21,677 nucleotides of DNA from a virus, in the IMG/VR virus record IMGVR_UViG_3300020195_000180, positions 1 to 21,677 of that record, one strand, 5' to 3'. The stretch's first letter is position 1, and every line of letters begins with the position of its first letter. Below, one piece after another: positions 6,930 through 13,973 of this stretch. Position numbers and translations under genes: made by a program. Under the pieces are notes generated by a model, which saw only the letters and a program-made list of their open reading frames with translations, was not told the origin of the DNA and searched no databases.

Positions 6930-8234
6930 TTAGCCCCTGATCCCGACATAGACCGCCGTCTGGAAAGCGGCGTAATTGCTGGCTAGACCTAGAAACGTCG
7001 CCGTCCCCGCGTTAGTGCTACCAAACAGGGTAGCGTAGTTATAGCCTTCCGACAGACCGGTTTTGACGCCACTGCAGCCAAACGGGATATTGCTGCTAGC
7101 CATCGAAGTGATAATCGATGCCTCGCCCTTGATGTGCTCGGTCGTCGCACCGTTGAAAGAAACACCGGCGGCAATATCGCCTGCTACCGAATTGAAAACC
7201 GTTGTGTTGAGGCTTGCGAAAACATCTTCCGTGCTCCACGTCACGAACTCACAGCGGATTTCAGAATTGATCTCGGTCAGCGAAGACGAGGTGGCGCTGC
7301 GCTGGGCGGTCAGCGTATTCACCCCGCTAAGCAAGCGACGGTTAAACCACGAGATCACGAGCCGTTTAGCAGCAACGTTCGACCATGCTGTGACGGTGCT
7401 AGCATTAATATCAAATGCCATTCCAACCAAGGATCGCGTATCGTCTCCACTTTTGATTTCCGTCCCGACATTACCGGCCGTGGTGCTGGTGGCGCGAGTT
7501 GTAGTTGATGTTTCCAACGTTAGCGTGCCGGCGTTGTTGTAGGCGTAAATCAACCGTCGAGTGCCGATCTTGTGAGTGCCGGATTGCGATCCGCTGGTGT
7601 TGACCGCAGACCCGCCGATGGCTGCGGAGAACTGAAAGGTGTCGGCCGCGAGCCCGGTAGCAATAACGTAGTAGATCGTTCCCGCTGTGACGCCGGTAGG
7701 CAACGCGCTGGATGTTGCAAAGTTTATCGCAGAACCGGAGACGAGCCCGTGAGCGGTCCACGTCGCTACAGCCGGAGACGCGATGGTCATGGTCACGGTC
7801 TGCGACGGCACCGTAATCGTCACACCAGCGGAAGGTATTTGGTAGATCGTCCCGTTGATCTTGATCTGGTCGCCGTTGTGCGGAGAAAACGTCAACGTCG
7901 TTGTATTCGTATATGTCAGCCGCCCGCATTGCGGGATGGTAACGATATCCTCGGCAAGCCCGGCAATGAACACCTCAGCCGTGCCGTTCAGGCTGATCAG
8001 CGAGCCGGTCGACGACTGCAACAGCCCCCGCGTCAGCGTCGTGCCAGCCGACGTATAGGTGCCCCGCCCCGTCTCCCACGCCGTGCCGTCCTCGATTGCG
8101 TAGCTGACCACATCCGCGTTGGGAACGCCCGCCGAGGCAAAGGTCTGATACTTGCTGACCGCAGAGCCGAGCGTGATGGTGCCCGTGCCCGTCGTCGCCG
8201 TCGTCATCCGGGCACGGTTGAACAACTTGGCCAT
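6930..8234 (-). CDS. Tail-fibre or tail-spike-like virion protein
   Basis: The 434-residue protein starts with a module common in phage tail proteins: MAKLFNRARMTTATTGTGTI, then VVSYAIEDGTAWETGRGTYT and TTLTRGLLQSSTG. Residues 153-221 carry the TAHGLVSGSAINF, SALPTGVTAGTIYYV and DTFQFSAA module that is shared with the product at 1-409. The rest is Thr/Ser/Asn-rich beta sequence ending YVGIRG, which could be a receptor-binding or attachment domain. No enzymatic motif (depolymerase, lyase, peptidase) is visible. The placement between portal and scaffold is unusual for a fibre gene. The ATG has only a weak RBS. Confidence 0.75.
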   Translation of the reverse strand: MAKLFNRARMTTATTGTGTITLGSAVSKYQTFASAGVPNADVVSYAIEDGTAWETGRGTYTSAGTTLTRGLLQSSTGSLISLNGTAEVFIAGLAEDIVTIPQCGRLTYTNTTTLTFSPHNGDQIKINGTIYQIPSAGVTITVPSQTVTMTIASPAVATWTAHGLVSGSAINFATSSALPTGVTAGTIYYVIATGLAADTFQFSAAIGGSAVNTSGSQSGTHKIGTRRLIYAYNNAGTLTLETSTTTRATSTTAGNVGTEIKSGDDTRSLVGMAFDINASTVTAWSNVAAKRLVISWFNRRLLSGVNTLTAQRSATSSSLTEINSEIRCEFVTWSTEDVFASLNTTVFNSVAGDIAAGVSFNGATTEHIKGEASIITSMASSNIPFGCSGVKTGLSEGYNYATLFGSTNAGTATFLGLASNYAAFQTAVYVGIRG

Positions 8235-8237
8235 AGG

Positions 8238-8648
8238 CTAGACGACCGTCACGATGCCGGCAGAGGCGTCAAAGTCGACCGTGAACGAATTGCCGTTGGT
8301 GATCGTCACCGTCGAGCCATAGTCCCAGAACGCAATCAGCGCCAACGTCGTGGCGTTGTAGAGCACCGCATAGCGGAAGTTATTGATCGAGCCGCCCGAC
8401 GCCGTGAACGTCACGTCCGTTCCGGTGATCTTCGCCGTGCCGCTCGACGTGCTGGTCGTGATCGTGGTTGCCGCGCCACCCGCGCTGTAGCCGTTGGCCG
8501 CCGTGATCTCCGTCAGGTTGGAAGTCACCGAGTTGGTGTTGACCGGAGCCGTCAGGGTCAGCAACACCTTGAAGGTGTTGGCGTCAAAGTCATGCTCGCC
8601 GTCCACCAGGCCCTTGGTGAACTGAAGGAATTTGGTATAGGTCGCCAT
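8238..8648 (-). CDS. Conserved phage tail-associated protein
   Basis: A 136-residue all-beta product beginning MATYTKFLQFTKGLVDGEHD. It contains a very characteristic order of motifs: TFKVLLTLTAPVNTNSV, then LTEITAANGYSAGGAAT, then DVTFTASGGSINNFRYAVLY and a C-terminal SFTVDF. I recognise this family from many phage structural clusters, where it sits next to tail-fibre genes; the function is unproven. It is followed after 3 bases by the fibre-like gene and preceded by the portal gene (4-base gap). Confidence 0.75.
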   Translation of the reverse strand: MATYTKFLQFTKGLVDGEHDFDANTFKVLLTLTAPVNTNSVTSNLTEITAANGYSAGGAATTITTSTSSGTAKITGTDVTFTASGGSINNFRYAVLYNATTLALIAFWDYGSTVTITNGNSFTVDFDASAGIVTVV

Positions 8649-8652
8649 CTAT

Positions 8653-10860
8653 TCAGTCCGCCATCGGTTCGACGTGGGAAACGCGGCCGTCCGCGCCGCG
8701 CACAACCCGCTTCGGTGCGTTCAGCTTGCGCAGATGCCCGGCAATCTCGCTCAGCAGCAGAAGATGATCGCCCGACTGGTTCGGGATAGGCTTGCCCTCC
8801 CCGTCCAGTTGAGCCGGCGCGGTCATGGCCTTGTGCGTCATCTCGGCCATCTTCCATTCGTGCTCGCGCTGCTTCATGGCCATTTCCATGCTCAACGCCT
8901 TTTCCTCGATCTGCGCCTTGCGTTCCGCCAACGCCATCTCGGCCTGCGTCTTCGTCTGCTGCGTCGCAATGTCGGCCTGCGCCTGCGTCTTCTCGATTTC
9001 ATTCTTGGCCTGCAACTCGATCAGCTTCGGATCAGGCTGAGGCTGCAACGGCGGCTGCGTTGATGGGTCGGTGAAGTATTCCTCGACGTTCTTGCGGCCA
9101 GCGAGCTTCACCATTTCTTTCGCGGAGTTGTAGAGGTTCACATCGCTGACGAGGTTAGTCTTGCCGGCCATCAGGGCTTCCTTCTGGAACGACACCAGCC
9201 CCATGAGCTTGGCCACTTCTTCTTGCTTGCTCCCAGTGCCGAGCCCGACATTGACCGTCATGTCATTGCGCTCTTTCCAGTCGCGCGGGTCGACATCAAC
9301 CCATTGGTTGCGCAGCCGCACCATGGCGGGCTTGCTGTTGTGCTTGCGGATCGTGGCATGCAGCAGCGAGAACATGTCGCGAATGCCGGTCTCCGCAAAG
9401 ATGCGCGCGATCAGGATCATCTTGCCGCGCGACGCCGCCTCCATCTGGTTGGCAATGGTGGCGACCTGGTTCTGCAACGAATTCGGATCGACGCCCTGGC
9501 CCTGCCGGGAGACGCCGGTGCGCCATTCCCGCGTTGCGTCCATGTATTGCATCGCCGGATAGATCGAGCCGGTGATATTAGGCACCACCTGCCAGGCGAG
9601 GCCGCCCGGCTGCTTGGTGCGCACGATGCCGCCCGGCCTGGACACCAGCAGATCGTCCAGCGTCGTCTCGCTGGCGAACGCCTCGGCAACCTCAACGCGC
9701 GGGTTATTGTGCAGGTACAGGTTGTCGAGCAACCCCCGCAGCAGCACCGTCTTGATGCGCTGGATATCCATCACCAGATCGGCCACGGAACGACCAAAGA
9801 AGCGATGAGTGATGATGATCGGCGTCATCGCCGCGAACGGGATGAAATCTATCGGCTCGATATCGTCCTTGCCGTCGCGCTTGAGGACAACGCCGTCCTC
9901 GCCGCCCGTGGTCACCCGATACAGGCCGGGCTTGCCATCGCCCTCATAGTCCATGCGGACATAATGCTCGGTGATGCGGATTTGCCGATTGGCACTGTTC
10001 TTGCCTTCGTCACCGTTGCCGCGCTGCCATTCGTCGACCGTGCTTCGCGCCTGGCCTTCGATGCCGCCGAGCCCGGTCTGCGGCGAGGTATAGGACGGCA
10101 GCGCCTTGACCTGCTTTTCGTCAAAGCCCTGGTCGATCAGTACGCTTTCCGAGCGCGTCACCTCATGGAAGCAGTAATCCGTATCCTTGATGGCGCGTGC
10201 GTTGCGCGCAATGCCGAATTCCTCGGGCGGCACGCCCTCAACACGGTCGCACTCGTAATCCTTCTTGATGCGCAGCGTAATGTCGTGAATCTTGGGCGCC
10301 TGCTCGCGTGCGTTGCCGAATTCCTCATAGTTTGGGTCGGGCTTTTCAGTGTGCTCGACGATCTCGACGTTCGGGTTGCTGGCCAGGATGGCGAAGGCAT
10401 CGTCCGGCTGGTCAAAATAGGTCTCGCGCTGAGAGATTTCCTTCTTCTCATGCCAGATTTTGACCACGCCAACCTTGGACAGCAGCGCATCCTTGATGAA
10501 CGAATACAGCACCAAAAAGCCGGGGTTTTTCTGCATGAAGACGTGATTGACAAAATCCGTCTCCTGCTCCGCGGCCTTCTCATCCTCCTGGCCAACGGGG
10601 TCGAAGCGCACCACCTCGTCGCCGCCGGCAAATACCTCCATCAGCGGAGGCATCAGCCCTTCGATAGTGTCGGCCACGTCGAAGGAAACGGCCTTCGACC
10701 GGCCGTTCGCGGCGGGGATGTCCTTGGACACGTCGCCAAGATAATAGCTCATGGCACTAGCGCGCTCGGTTGACAGCTTGTCGGCGGTCATTGCGGACAG
10801 CGCGTCGCTTTTCTCGGCTGCAAGCATTACCTTGAGCTGAGCGGCCGAGAGCTTGGACAT
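8653..10860 (-). CDS. Portal protein (P22 type)
   Basis: A 735-residue protein that forms the dodecameric ring at one head vertex, through which DNA is packaged and ejected. Family marks are the length, the N-terminal helical part, EVVRFDPVGQEDEKAAEQET followed by FMQKNPGFLVLYSFIKDALL, the VPPEEFGIARNARAIKDTDY wing region, RFFGRSVADLVMDIQRIKT, NNPRVEVAEAF and RPGGIVRTKQPGG. Residues from about 610 to 690 are a long coiled coil that would make the P22-like barrel inside the capsid. It follows terL after 30 bases, the normal order. Only a weak RBS precedes ATG 10860. Confidence 0.92.
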   Translation of the reverse strand: MSKLSAAQLKVMLAAEKSDALSAMTADKLSTERASAMSYYLGDVSKDIPAANGRSKAVSFDVADTIEGLMPPLMEVFAGGDEVVRFDPVGQEDEKAAEQETDFVNHVFMQKNPGFLVLYSFIKDALLSKVGVVKIWHEKKEISQRETYFDQPDDAFAILASNPNVEIVEHTEKPDPNYEEFGNAREQAPKIHDITLRIKKDYECDRVEGVPPEEFGIARNARAIKDTDYCFHEVTRSESVLIDQGFDEKQVKALPSYTSPQTGLGGIEGQARSTVDEWQRGNGDEGKNSANRQIRITEHYVRMDYEGDGKPGLYRVTTGGEDGVVLKRDGKDDIEPIDFIPFAAMTPIIITHRFFGRSVADLVMDIQRIKTVLLRGLLDNLYLHNNPRVEVAEAFASETTLDDLLVSRPGGIVRTKQPGGLAWQVVPNITGSIYPAMQYMDATREWRTGVSRQGQGVDPNSLQNQVATIANQMEAASRGKMILIARIFAETGIRDMFSLLHATIRKHNSKPAMVRLRNQWVDVDPRDWKERNDMTVNVGLGTGSKQEEVAKLMGLVSFQKEALMAGKTNLVSDVNLYNSAKEMVKLAGRKNVEEYFTDPSTQPPLQPQPDPKLIELQAKNEIEKTQAQADIATQQTKTQAEMALAERKAQIEEKALSMEMAMKQREHEWKMAEMTHKAMTAPAQLDGEGKPIPNQSGDHLLLLSEIAGHLRKLNAPKRVVRGADGRVSHVEPMAD

Positions 10861-10890
10861 ATGGTATTATTGGCTCAATTCAGGCGCGCG

Positions 10891-12186
10891 TCAGACCACG
10901 CCGGTTTTAGGATAGTTGATGGTGCGGCCGAACGCCTTGGCCCGCGACGGGTCCTCGTAAGAAATAGCCATCAGGCCGAACGCATCCGAGCAATGCGAGG
11001 ACCAATCGTGGTCCGGCCCCAGCCCGACATTCCGCGCATCGTCCTTGCGTTCGTGGTAGTAGCCCAAAGCATCGCGCCCCGGCTCGGTGGTGGCCTCGTT
11101 AAACCAGCACTTGGCGAAGATGCGGCGCACTGCCTCAACCCGCATGAGCGCAGCGCCGCGGCCCTGGTTCTTGATGACCGTCACGTCAAACCCGGCATCA
11201 CGCAGATGATCTGCGTACCGCTTGCCGGTGATGTTATTATCGTTCACCCCATCGTGGGGCAGGTAGCACAGCGCGGCCTCGTAGCCCTTGCGGCGCAGTT
11301 CGTTGACGTAATAGGCCAGCACCTGGCCAACGCCCTCGATATAGTCGAGGACACGAACCTCCTGCCCGATGAACTGGACAATCCAGATCGCCATGGCGTC
11401 GGCCGTTGCACCGCTGCCGCCAATGTCGAAATAGGCCCGGGTTGGCAATAGCGGATCAGCGCTGACGCGCCCGATGCGGCCTTCCGTTTTGGCCGCGGCC
11501 ATGACAGCCGCAAAGTAGGCGCCTTCGAACGCCCTGGCGTAATCGCCCTCCCAGATATGTTCATACCGATCTGAGTAGAGCGACAGGTCAAGCCGTCGCT
11601 CGTCTTCGAGCACGGACGGGAACCAGGGATTATCCCGCCAGTTGGCATTGACGACGACGGAGCCGGTCGGCTTTTTCTGCCGCAAGAATTCGTCAACCGC
11701 GTCCGACTTGCGACGCGGATTCCATGATGCCCATAACTCGGAGTTGTCCGCCCGGATCGTGGGCCGCAACAGCGACAGGCTGCGATGACTAAGCGTCTGG
11801 GCTTCCTCGATCCACGCGACCCTGAAACCTTCGAGCGACTTGATTGATTCCGCCGTGTGATCCTGCATGCCCTGGAAGATCAGGATGCCGTCGCCAGGGG
11901 TTTTGATCTTGTCCTCGTAGACCTTGAACTCTCGGCCGACGCCGAGGTCGTTTATCTTCGTCTCGACCAAGCGCTTGCTCGATTGCGCTAGGGTCTTCTG
12001 CACCTCGCGGATGCACACGCCGAGCATGCCGCGCTCTTGCAGGCACCTTTCGACCAGCATCTCACCGAAAAAATGGCTTTTGCCTGAGCCGCGTCCGCCA
12101 TGCGCTCCCTTGTATCGCGCAGGCTCAAGAAGCGGGCGGAATACCCTAGCCGTTTGGATTTGCAGGGTCGACAATGATCCGCTCAA
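10891..12186 (-). CDS. terL: Terminase large subunit (PBSX family)
   Basis: The ATPase and nuclease that drives and cuts DNA during packaging, 431 residues. Walker A is GGRGSGKS at residues 30-37, Walker B is VAWIEE at 123-128 with the catalytic Glu pair, and the motor motif SWNPRRKSDAVDEF follows around 156. The nuclease domain begins with YFDIGGSGATADA near 240 and its last acidic motif is HDWSSHCSDAF at about 393-403. The start is TTG at 12186 with GGAA upstream, overlapping the terS-like gene by 41 bases. Codons 381-403 exist a second time as an exact DNA copy at 13015-13084. Confidence 0.93.
   Translation of the reverse strand: MSGSLSTLQIQTARVFRPLLEPARYKGAHGGRGSGKSHFFGEMLVERCLQERGMLGVCIREVQKTLAQSSKRLVETKINDLGVGREFKVYEDKIKTPGDGILIFQGMQDHTAESIKSLEGFRVAWIEEAQTLSHRSLSLLRPTIRADNSELWASWNPRRKSDAVDEFLRQKKPTGSVVVNANWRDNPWFPSVLEDERRLDLSLYSDRYEHIWEGDYARAFEGAYFAAVMAAAKTEGRIGRVSADPLLPTRAYFDIGGSGATADAMAIWIVQFIGQEVRVLDYIEGVGQVLAYYVNELRRKGYEAALCYLPHDGVNDNNITGKRYADHLRDAGFDVTVIKNQGRGAALMRVEAVRRIFAKCWFNEATTEPGRDALGYYHERKDDARNVGLGPDHDWSSHCSDAFGLMAISYEDPSRAKAFGRTINYPKTGVV
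10978..11047. repeat. 70-base direct repeat, copy inside terL
   Basis: This stretch is identical, without a mismatch, to 13015-13084 (offset 2037 bases, same orientation). In terL it encodes residues 381-403, which hold the last nuclease motif. The flanks on both sides of the two copies differ at once. The unit contains two dyads: CGCAT/ATGCG (10981-10997) and GGACCA/TGGTCC around ATCG (10999-11014). Confidence 0.95.
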
Positions 12187-12442
12187 TTCGTTCCAGCCTG
12201 ATCGGATCGGCCTCGTTGTCGCCCCCGATAGGTTGTGTCACCTTGCCGTCGAGGCGATCACCAACCTCTTTGGCCGCCGCGGTTTCATCGCCGGCACGAT
12301 TGAGAAGCTGGCGCGCAATCCAGCGCAGCGAGCCCTTGTATGCAGGGGTATCTTCGCCTTCGTCGGCCAGGACTGCCTCCATGCGGAGCGCGTCTCGATA
12401 GGGCTTGTCCTTGTTCAGCGAGCCCGCTGGTCGGCCGGCCAT
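12146..12442 (-). CDS. Terminase small-subunit-like protein (DUF5681-like)
   Basis: A 98-residue protein that begins MAGRPAGSLNKDKPYRDALR and contains LRWIARQLLNRAGDETAAAK, then EVGDRLDGKVTQPIGG and a C-terminal IRLERIERIIVDP. The basic Gly-Arg-Pro start and the helical DRLDGK section are typical of small proteins encoded just upstream of terminase large subunits, and the family is often annotated as terminase small subunit. It would recognise the packaging site on phage DNA. AGGGA lies 7 bases before the ATG. It overlaps terL by 41 bases. The assignment as TerS rests mainly on position and the N-terminal motif. Confidence 0.7.
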   Translation of the reverse strand: MAGRPAGSLNKDKPYRDALRMEAVLADEGEDTPAYKGSLRWIARQLLNRAGDETAAAKEVGDRLDGKVTQPIGGDNEADPIRLERIERIIVDPANPNG

Positions 12443-12469
12443 ATTAAATTCCCTAAGTTATTACGTGGT

Positions 12470-12700
12470 TTATGCGTTGCTGGGGCTGGTGTGGCCGTAG
12501 CGGGGAGGCTGGTCGGCCGACGGGCGAGCGCCGGAACTTGAGCCGGTAGTCAACGTATAGGTCGGGGCCGCCAGGGTGCCCTCCATAACGAACTTGTAAA
12601 GTCCCCGCGCAATGGCCAGATGGCCACCCTCGTTTCCCCCCGTGGGAAAACAGCCCGTTGCCAACCGCAGGCACTCCAAACGGATTTCTTGATCCGACAT
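12470..12700 (-). CDS. Small phage protein, first gene of the late operon
   Basis: A 76-residue product. The N-terminal half is a helix-rich domain: MSDQEIRLECLRLATG, then GGHLAIARGLYKFVMEGT. The C-terminal half is a disordered Ser/Thr/Gly/Pro-rich tail. Similar small proteins start packaging operons in other alphaproteobacterial phages, without known function. GGAAAGG is 6 bases before the ATG, a strong RBS. A terminator-like hairpin ends only about 18 bases upstream, so expression of this gene and everything after it would depend on read-through of that hairpin. Confidence 0.72.
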   Translation of the reverse strand: MSDQEIRLECLRLATGCFPTGGNEGGHLAIARGLYKFVMEGTLAAPTYTLTTGSSSGARPSADQPPRYGHTSPSNA

Positions 12701-12717
12701 GCTTTTGCCTTTCCACG

Positions 12718-12771
12718 AAAATTAAAGCGGGGCCTCCGCCGACCGACAAAGCCGATCCATTCCTGCCCCGC
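12718..12771 (-). terminator. Terminator-like hairpin in the late-operon leader
   Basis: On the minus strand the arms GCGGGGC (12771-12765) and GCCCCGC (12733-12727) pair perfectly over 7 GC pairs. Between them an inner hairpin GATCGGC-TTT-GTCGGTC pairs over 7 positions with two G-U pairs. The outer stem is followed at once by TTTAATTTT (12726-12718). The long composite loop is unusual, but stem plus T tract fits an intrinsic terminator or attenuator ahead of the late genes. Confidence 0.6.
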
Positions 12772-12777
12772 CCATTG

Positions 12778-12864
12778 TCACCTTCCGGTGAGCGGCTGCC
12801 GCAGGGCGCAAGCGCCCCACAACCCTGGGTCCTATAGACCCAGTCGACCGTCAAACGAACGGTC
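12778..12864 (-). ncRNA. Candidate structured leader RNA with five tandem hairpins
   Basis: Read 5' to 3' on the minus strand there are five consecutive hairpins in 87 bases. H1: GACCGT/ACGGTC (12864-12846). H2: CTGGGTC/GACCCAG with loop TATAG (12843-12825). H3: GGGCG-CTTG-CGCCC (12817-12804). H4: GCGG-CAG-CCGC (12802-12792). H5: TCACC-GGAA-GGTGA (12791-12778). All stems are mismatch-free and H3 to H5 are almost contiguous, which allows coaxial stacking. H3 has a CUUG tetraloop closed by G-C and H5 a GNRA (GGAA) tetraloop only when read on the minus strand, which points to RNA of that strand. No known family is recognised. Put-like antitermination RNA or a packaging-site role are the two options considered. 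Confidence 0.55.
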
Positions 12865-12901
12865 TCCCTTCGACCGCGGAAGCCGAAGCCGAATTACGTG
12901 T

Positions 12902-12930
12902 AATGTACCCTTTGCGCCCCGTATCTTCAA
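12902..12930 (-). promoter_or_regulatory. Candidate late promoter
   Basis: On the minus strand TTGAAG (12930-12925) and TACATT (12907-12902) are separated by 17 bases, a reasonable sigma70-type promoter. Transcription would start near 12895, giving a leader of about 195 bases that carries the five hairpins and the terminator-like stem before the first late gene. The -10 box overlaps a dyad (ATTAC/GTAAT, 12893-12904) that could be an operator. Confidence 0.4.
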
Positions 12931-13014
12931 CCCGTATTGTTCCCGGCCGCTCTATCGTGCGCGGCGGCCATGGCGTGGAGCCCTGGCGGGCCGGGATGGC
13001 CTGCAATGGGAGGG

Positions 13015-13084
13015 GAACGCATCCGAGCAATGCGAGGACCAATCGTGGTCCGGCCCCAGCCCGACATTCCGCGCATCGTCCTTG
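13015..13084. repeat. 70-base direct repeat, copy in the non-coding leader region
   Basis: Exact copy of terL 10978-11047. Here it lies upstream of the candidate late promoter, in no recognised gene. On the minus strand it would still encode the last terminase nuclease motif, inside a 60-codon frame (13134-12952) that starts with GTG and has no RBS. Complete identity means the copy is recent or kept by selection. Confidence 0.95.
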
Positions 13085-13157
13085 AAGGGCTCGGCCGGGC
13101 GCAAAATGTCGGGAAGCAGGGCACGAAACGCCACCCTAGAATTAACGTGTATTTCAA

Positions 13158-13721
13158 CTACCGGGCCCCGTCAACACCTTTTTTCCACAGTTTCCTCGCC
13201 CTCACCAGCACCCTTGCCAGCACGTTCAGCCCCAGGCGCAAATTGCCGAAATCATCAAATCCCAGCCCTTGAGCCGGAACGTCGTCGATACATACCGCGT
13301 AGCAAATGCGGACTACTCGATCCCCGGACGCCTGTAACTCCATGCGGCAATCGTTCCAGCGCCGGCATACATCGGCAATCACGTCCTGGTCAGGCTCTGG
13401 CGCACAGCTCATGCCGCTGGCCACCAGCACAAAGCCCGGCGACTTCGGGCGCCCGAGCGGATAGCCGACGATCTCCGCATGGCGGCGCACCAGACGAACC
13501 CAAGCCTCGCCAGCGTCGTATTGCTCCTGCGTGATGCCGGACGGGTCTTCCGGGAAGTTCCGGTGCCGGAGGTGCAGTTGGCCTAGCGTGAAGCCAGCCA
13601 GGGGGTCCAGCGCGTGCCTTTCGGACAGCCCGACCTTGGCCAGCTCGCGGACGCGGACCTGCTGCGTCTCCGGGTGCACCCCTTCGGTCTTGTCCAGTTT
13701 AGGCCGTCCAGATCGTGCCAA
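13158..13721 (-). CDS. Conserved phage protein at the end of the early block, possible late regulator
   Basis: I prefer a TTG start at 13721, two bases after the upstream stop, giving 187 residues beginning MARSGRPKLDKTEGVHPETQ. A GTG at 13778 would add 19 residues but has no RBS and overlaps the previous gene by 55 bases. The basic start with Gly-Arg-Pro, then DPLAGFTLGQLHLRH, ITQEQYDAGEAWVRLVRRHA, VIADVCRRWNDCRMEL and a C-terminal helix resembles a family often found between replication and packaging genes of alphaproteobacterial phages. The function is not known. Its position, last before the late leader, is that of antitermination protein Q in lambdoid phages; this is a positional inference only. 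Confidence 0.65.
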   Translation of the reverse strand: MARSGRPKLDKTEGVHPETQQVRVRELAKVGLSERHALDPLAGFTLGQLHLRHRNFPEDPSGITQEQYDAGEAWVRLVRRHAEIVGYPLGRPKSPGFVLVASGMSCAPEPDQDVIADVCRRWNDCRMELQASGDRVVRICYAVCIDDVPAQGLGFDDFGNLRLGLNVLARVLVRARKLWKKGVDGAR

Positions 13722-13723
13722 GG

Positions 13724-13927
13724 TTAGCCCGCTCGCGCTAGATTCCGACGCTGAACGCTCTCGATTATCTTCTGCCACAGTCTATAATGGACTTGGCCGT
13801 TGCTTTTCCGTAGCCGCGCCCAGGCATAGATTTCAAGCCGATAGAACCGGCTATGGTCTGCAAAACGACACCTGCGGATGTCACGCAACAATTCCGAATT
13901 AGCTGGCCAAATTTGGTAAAAACACAT
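13724..13927 (-). CDS. Small basic aromatic-rich phage protein, possibly made by frameshift
   Basis: The frame encodes 67 residues from ATG 13927: MCFYQIWPANSELLRDIRR, then SRFYRLEIYAWARLRKSNGQ and VHYRLWQKIIESVQRR. Many Trp, Tyr, Phe and Arg residues and sensible helices suggest a real DNA- or RNA-binding protein. The GC content is lower than in its neighbours. AGGGG precedes the ATG by only 2 bases, a poor arrangement. Directly upstream a 14-codon frame (13977-13933, MTDALLALIPDAKG) starts as ATGA on the previous stop and ends with TAG. A -1 slip on A AAG GGG (13942-13936) would join the two into one 84-residue protein. A true indel is the other explanation. Confidence 0.55.
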   Translation of the reverse strand: MCFYQIWPANSELLRDIRRCRFADHSRFYRLEIYAWARLRKSNGQVHYRLWQKIIESVQRRNLARAG

Positions 13928-13973
13928 CTCCCCTACCCCTTTGCATCCGGTATCAGCGCCAGAAGGGCGTCGG

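Larger units (their letters stand above)
12865..13157. other. Upstream half of the early/late intergenic region
   Basis: No convincing gene is present in these 293 bases. Short minus-strand frames exist (for example 12851-13042, and 12952-13134 which carries the terL-like 23 residues) but have no RBS and no recognisable product outside the copied piece. The region contains the candidate promoter at 12902-12930, the 70-base terL copy, and the start of a second weaker promoter-like pair (TTGACG 13174-13169, 17 bases, TACACG 13151-13146) at the end of the upstream gene. Confidence 0.5.

Noticed and set aside
9223-10773. Plus-strand open frame of 516 codons opposite the portal gene
   Set aside because: It is antisense to a clear portal gene, has no recognisable domain, and is explained by GC-rich codon structure. 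The same holds for long plus-strand frames at 169-1287 and 7572-8789.
12453-12854. Minus-strand frame of 133 codons over the late leader
   Set aside because: It runs through the hairpins in a frame different from the well-supported 12470-12700 gene and its sequence looks random.
12952-13134. Sixty-codon minus-strand frame containing the terL-like 23 residues as a truncated terminase gene
   Set aside because: No RBS, and the sequence on either side of the copied piece has no terminase similarity, so it is a copied segment rather than a decayed gene.
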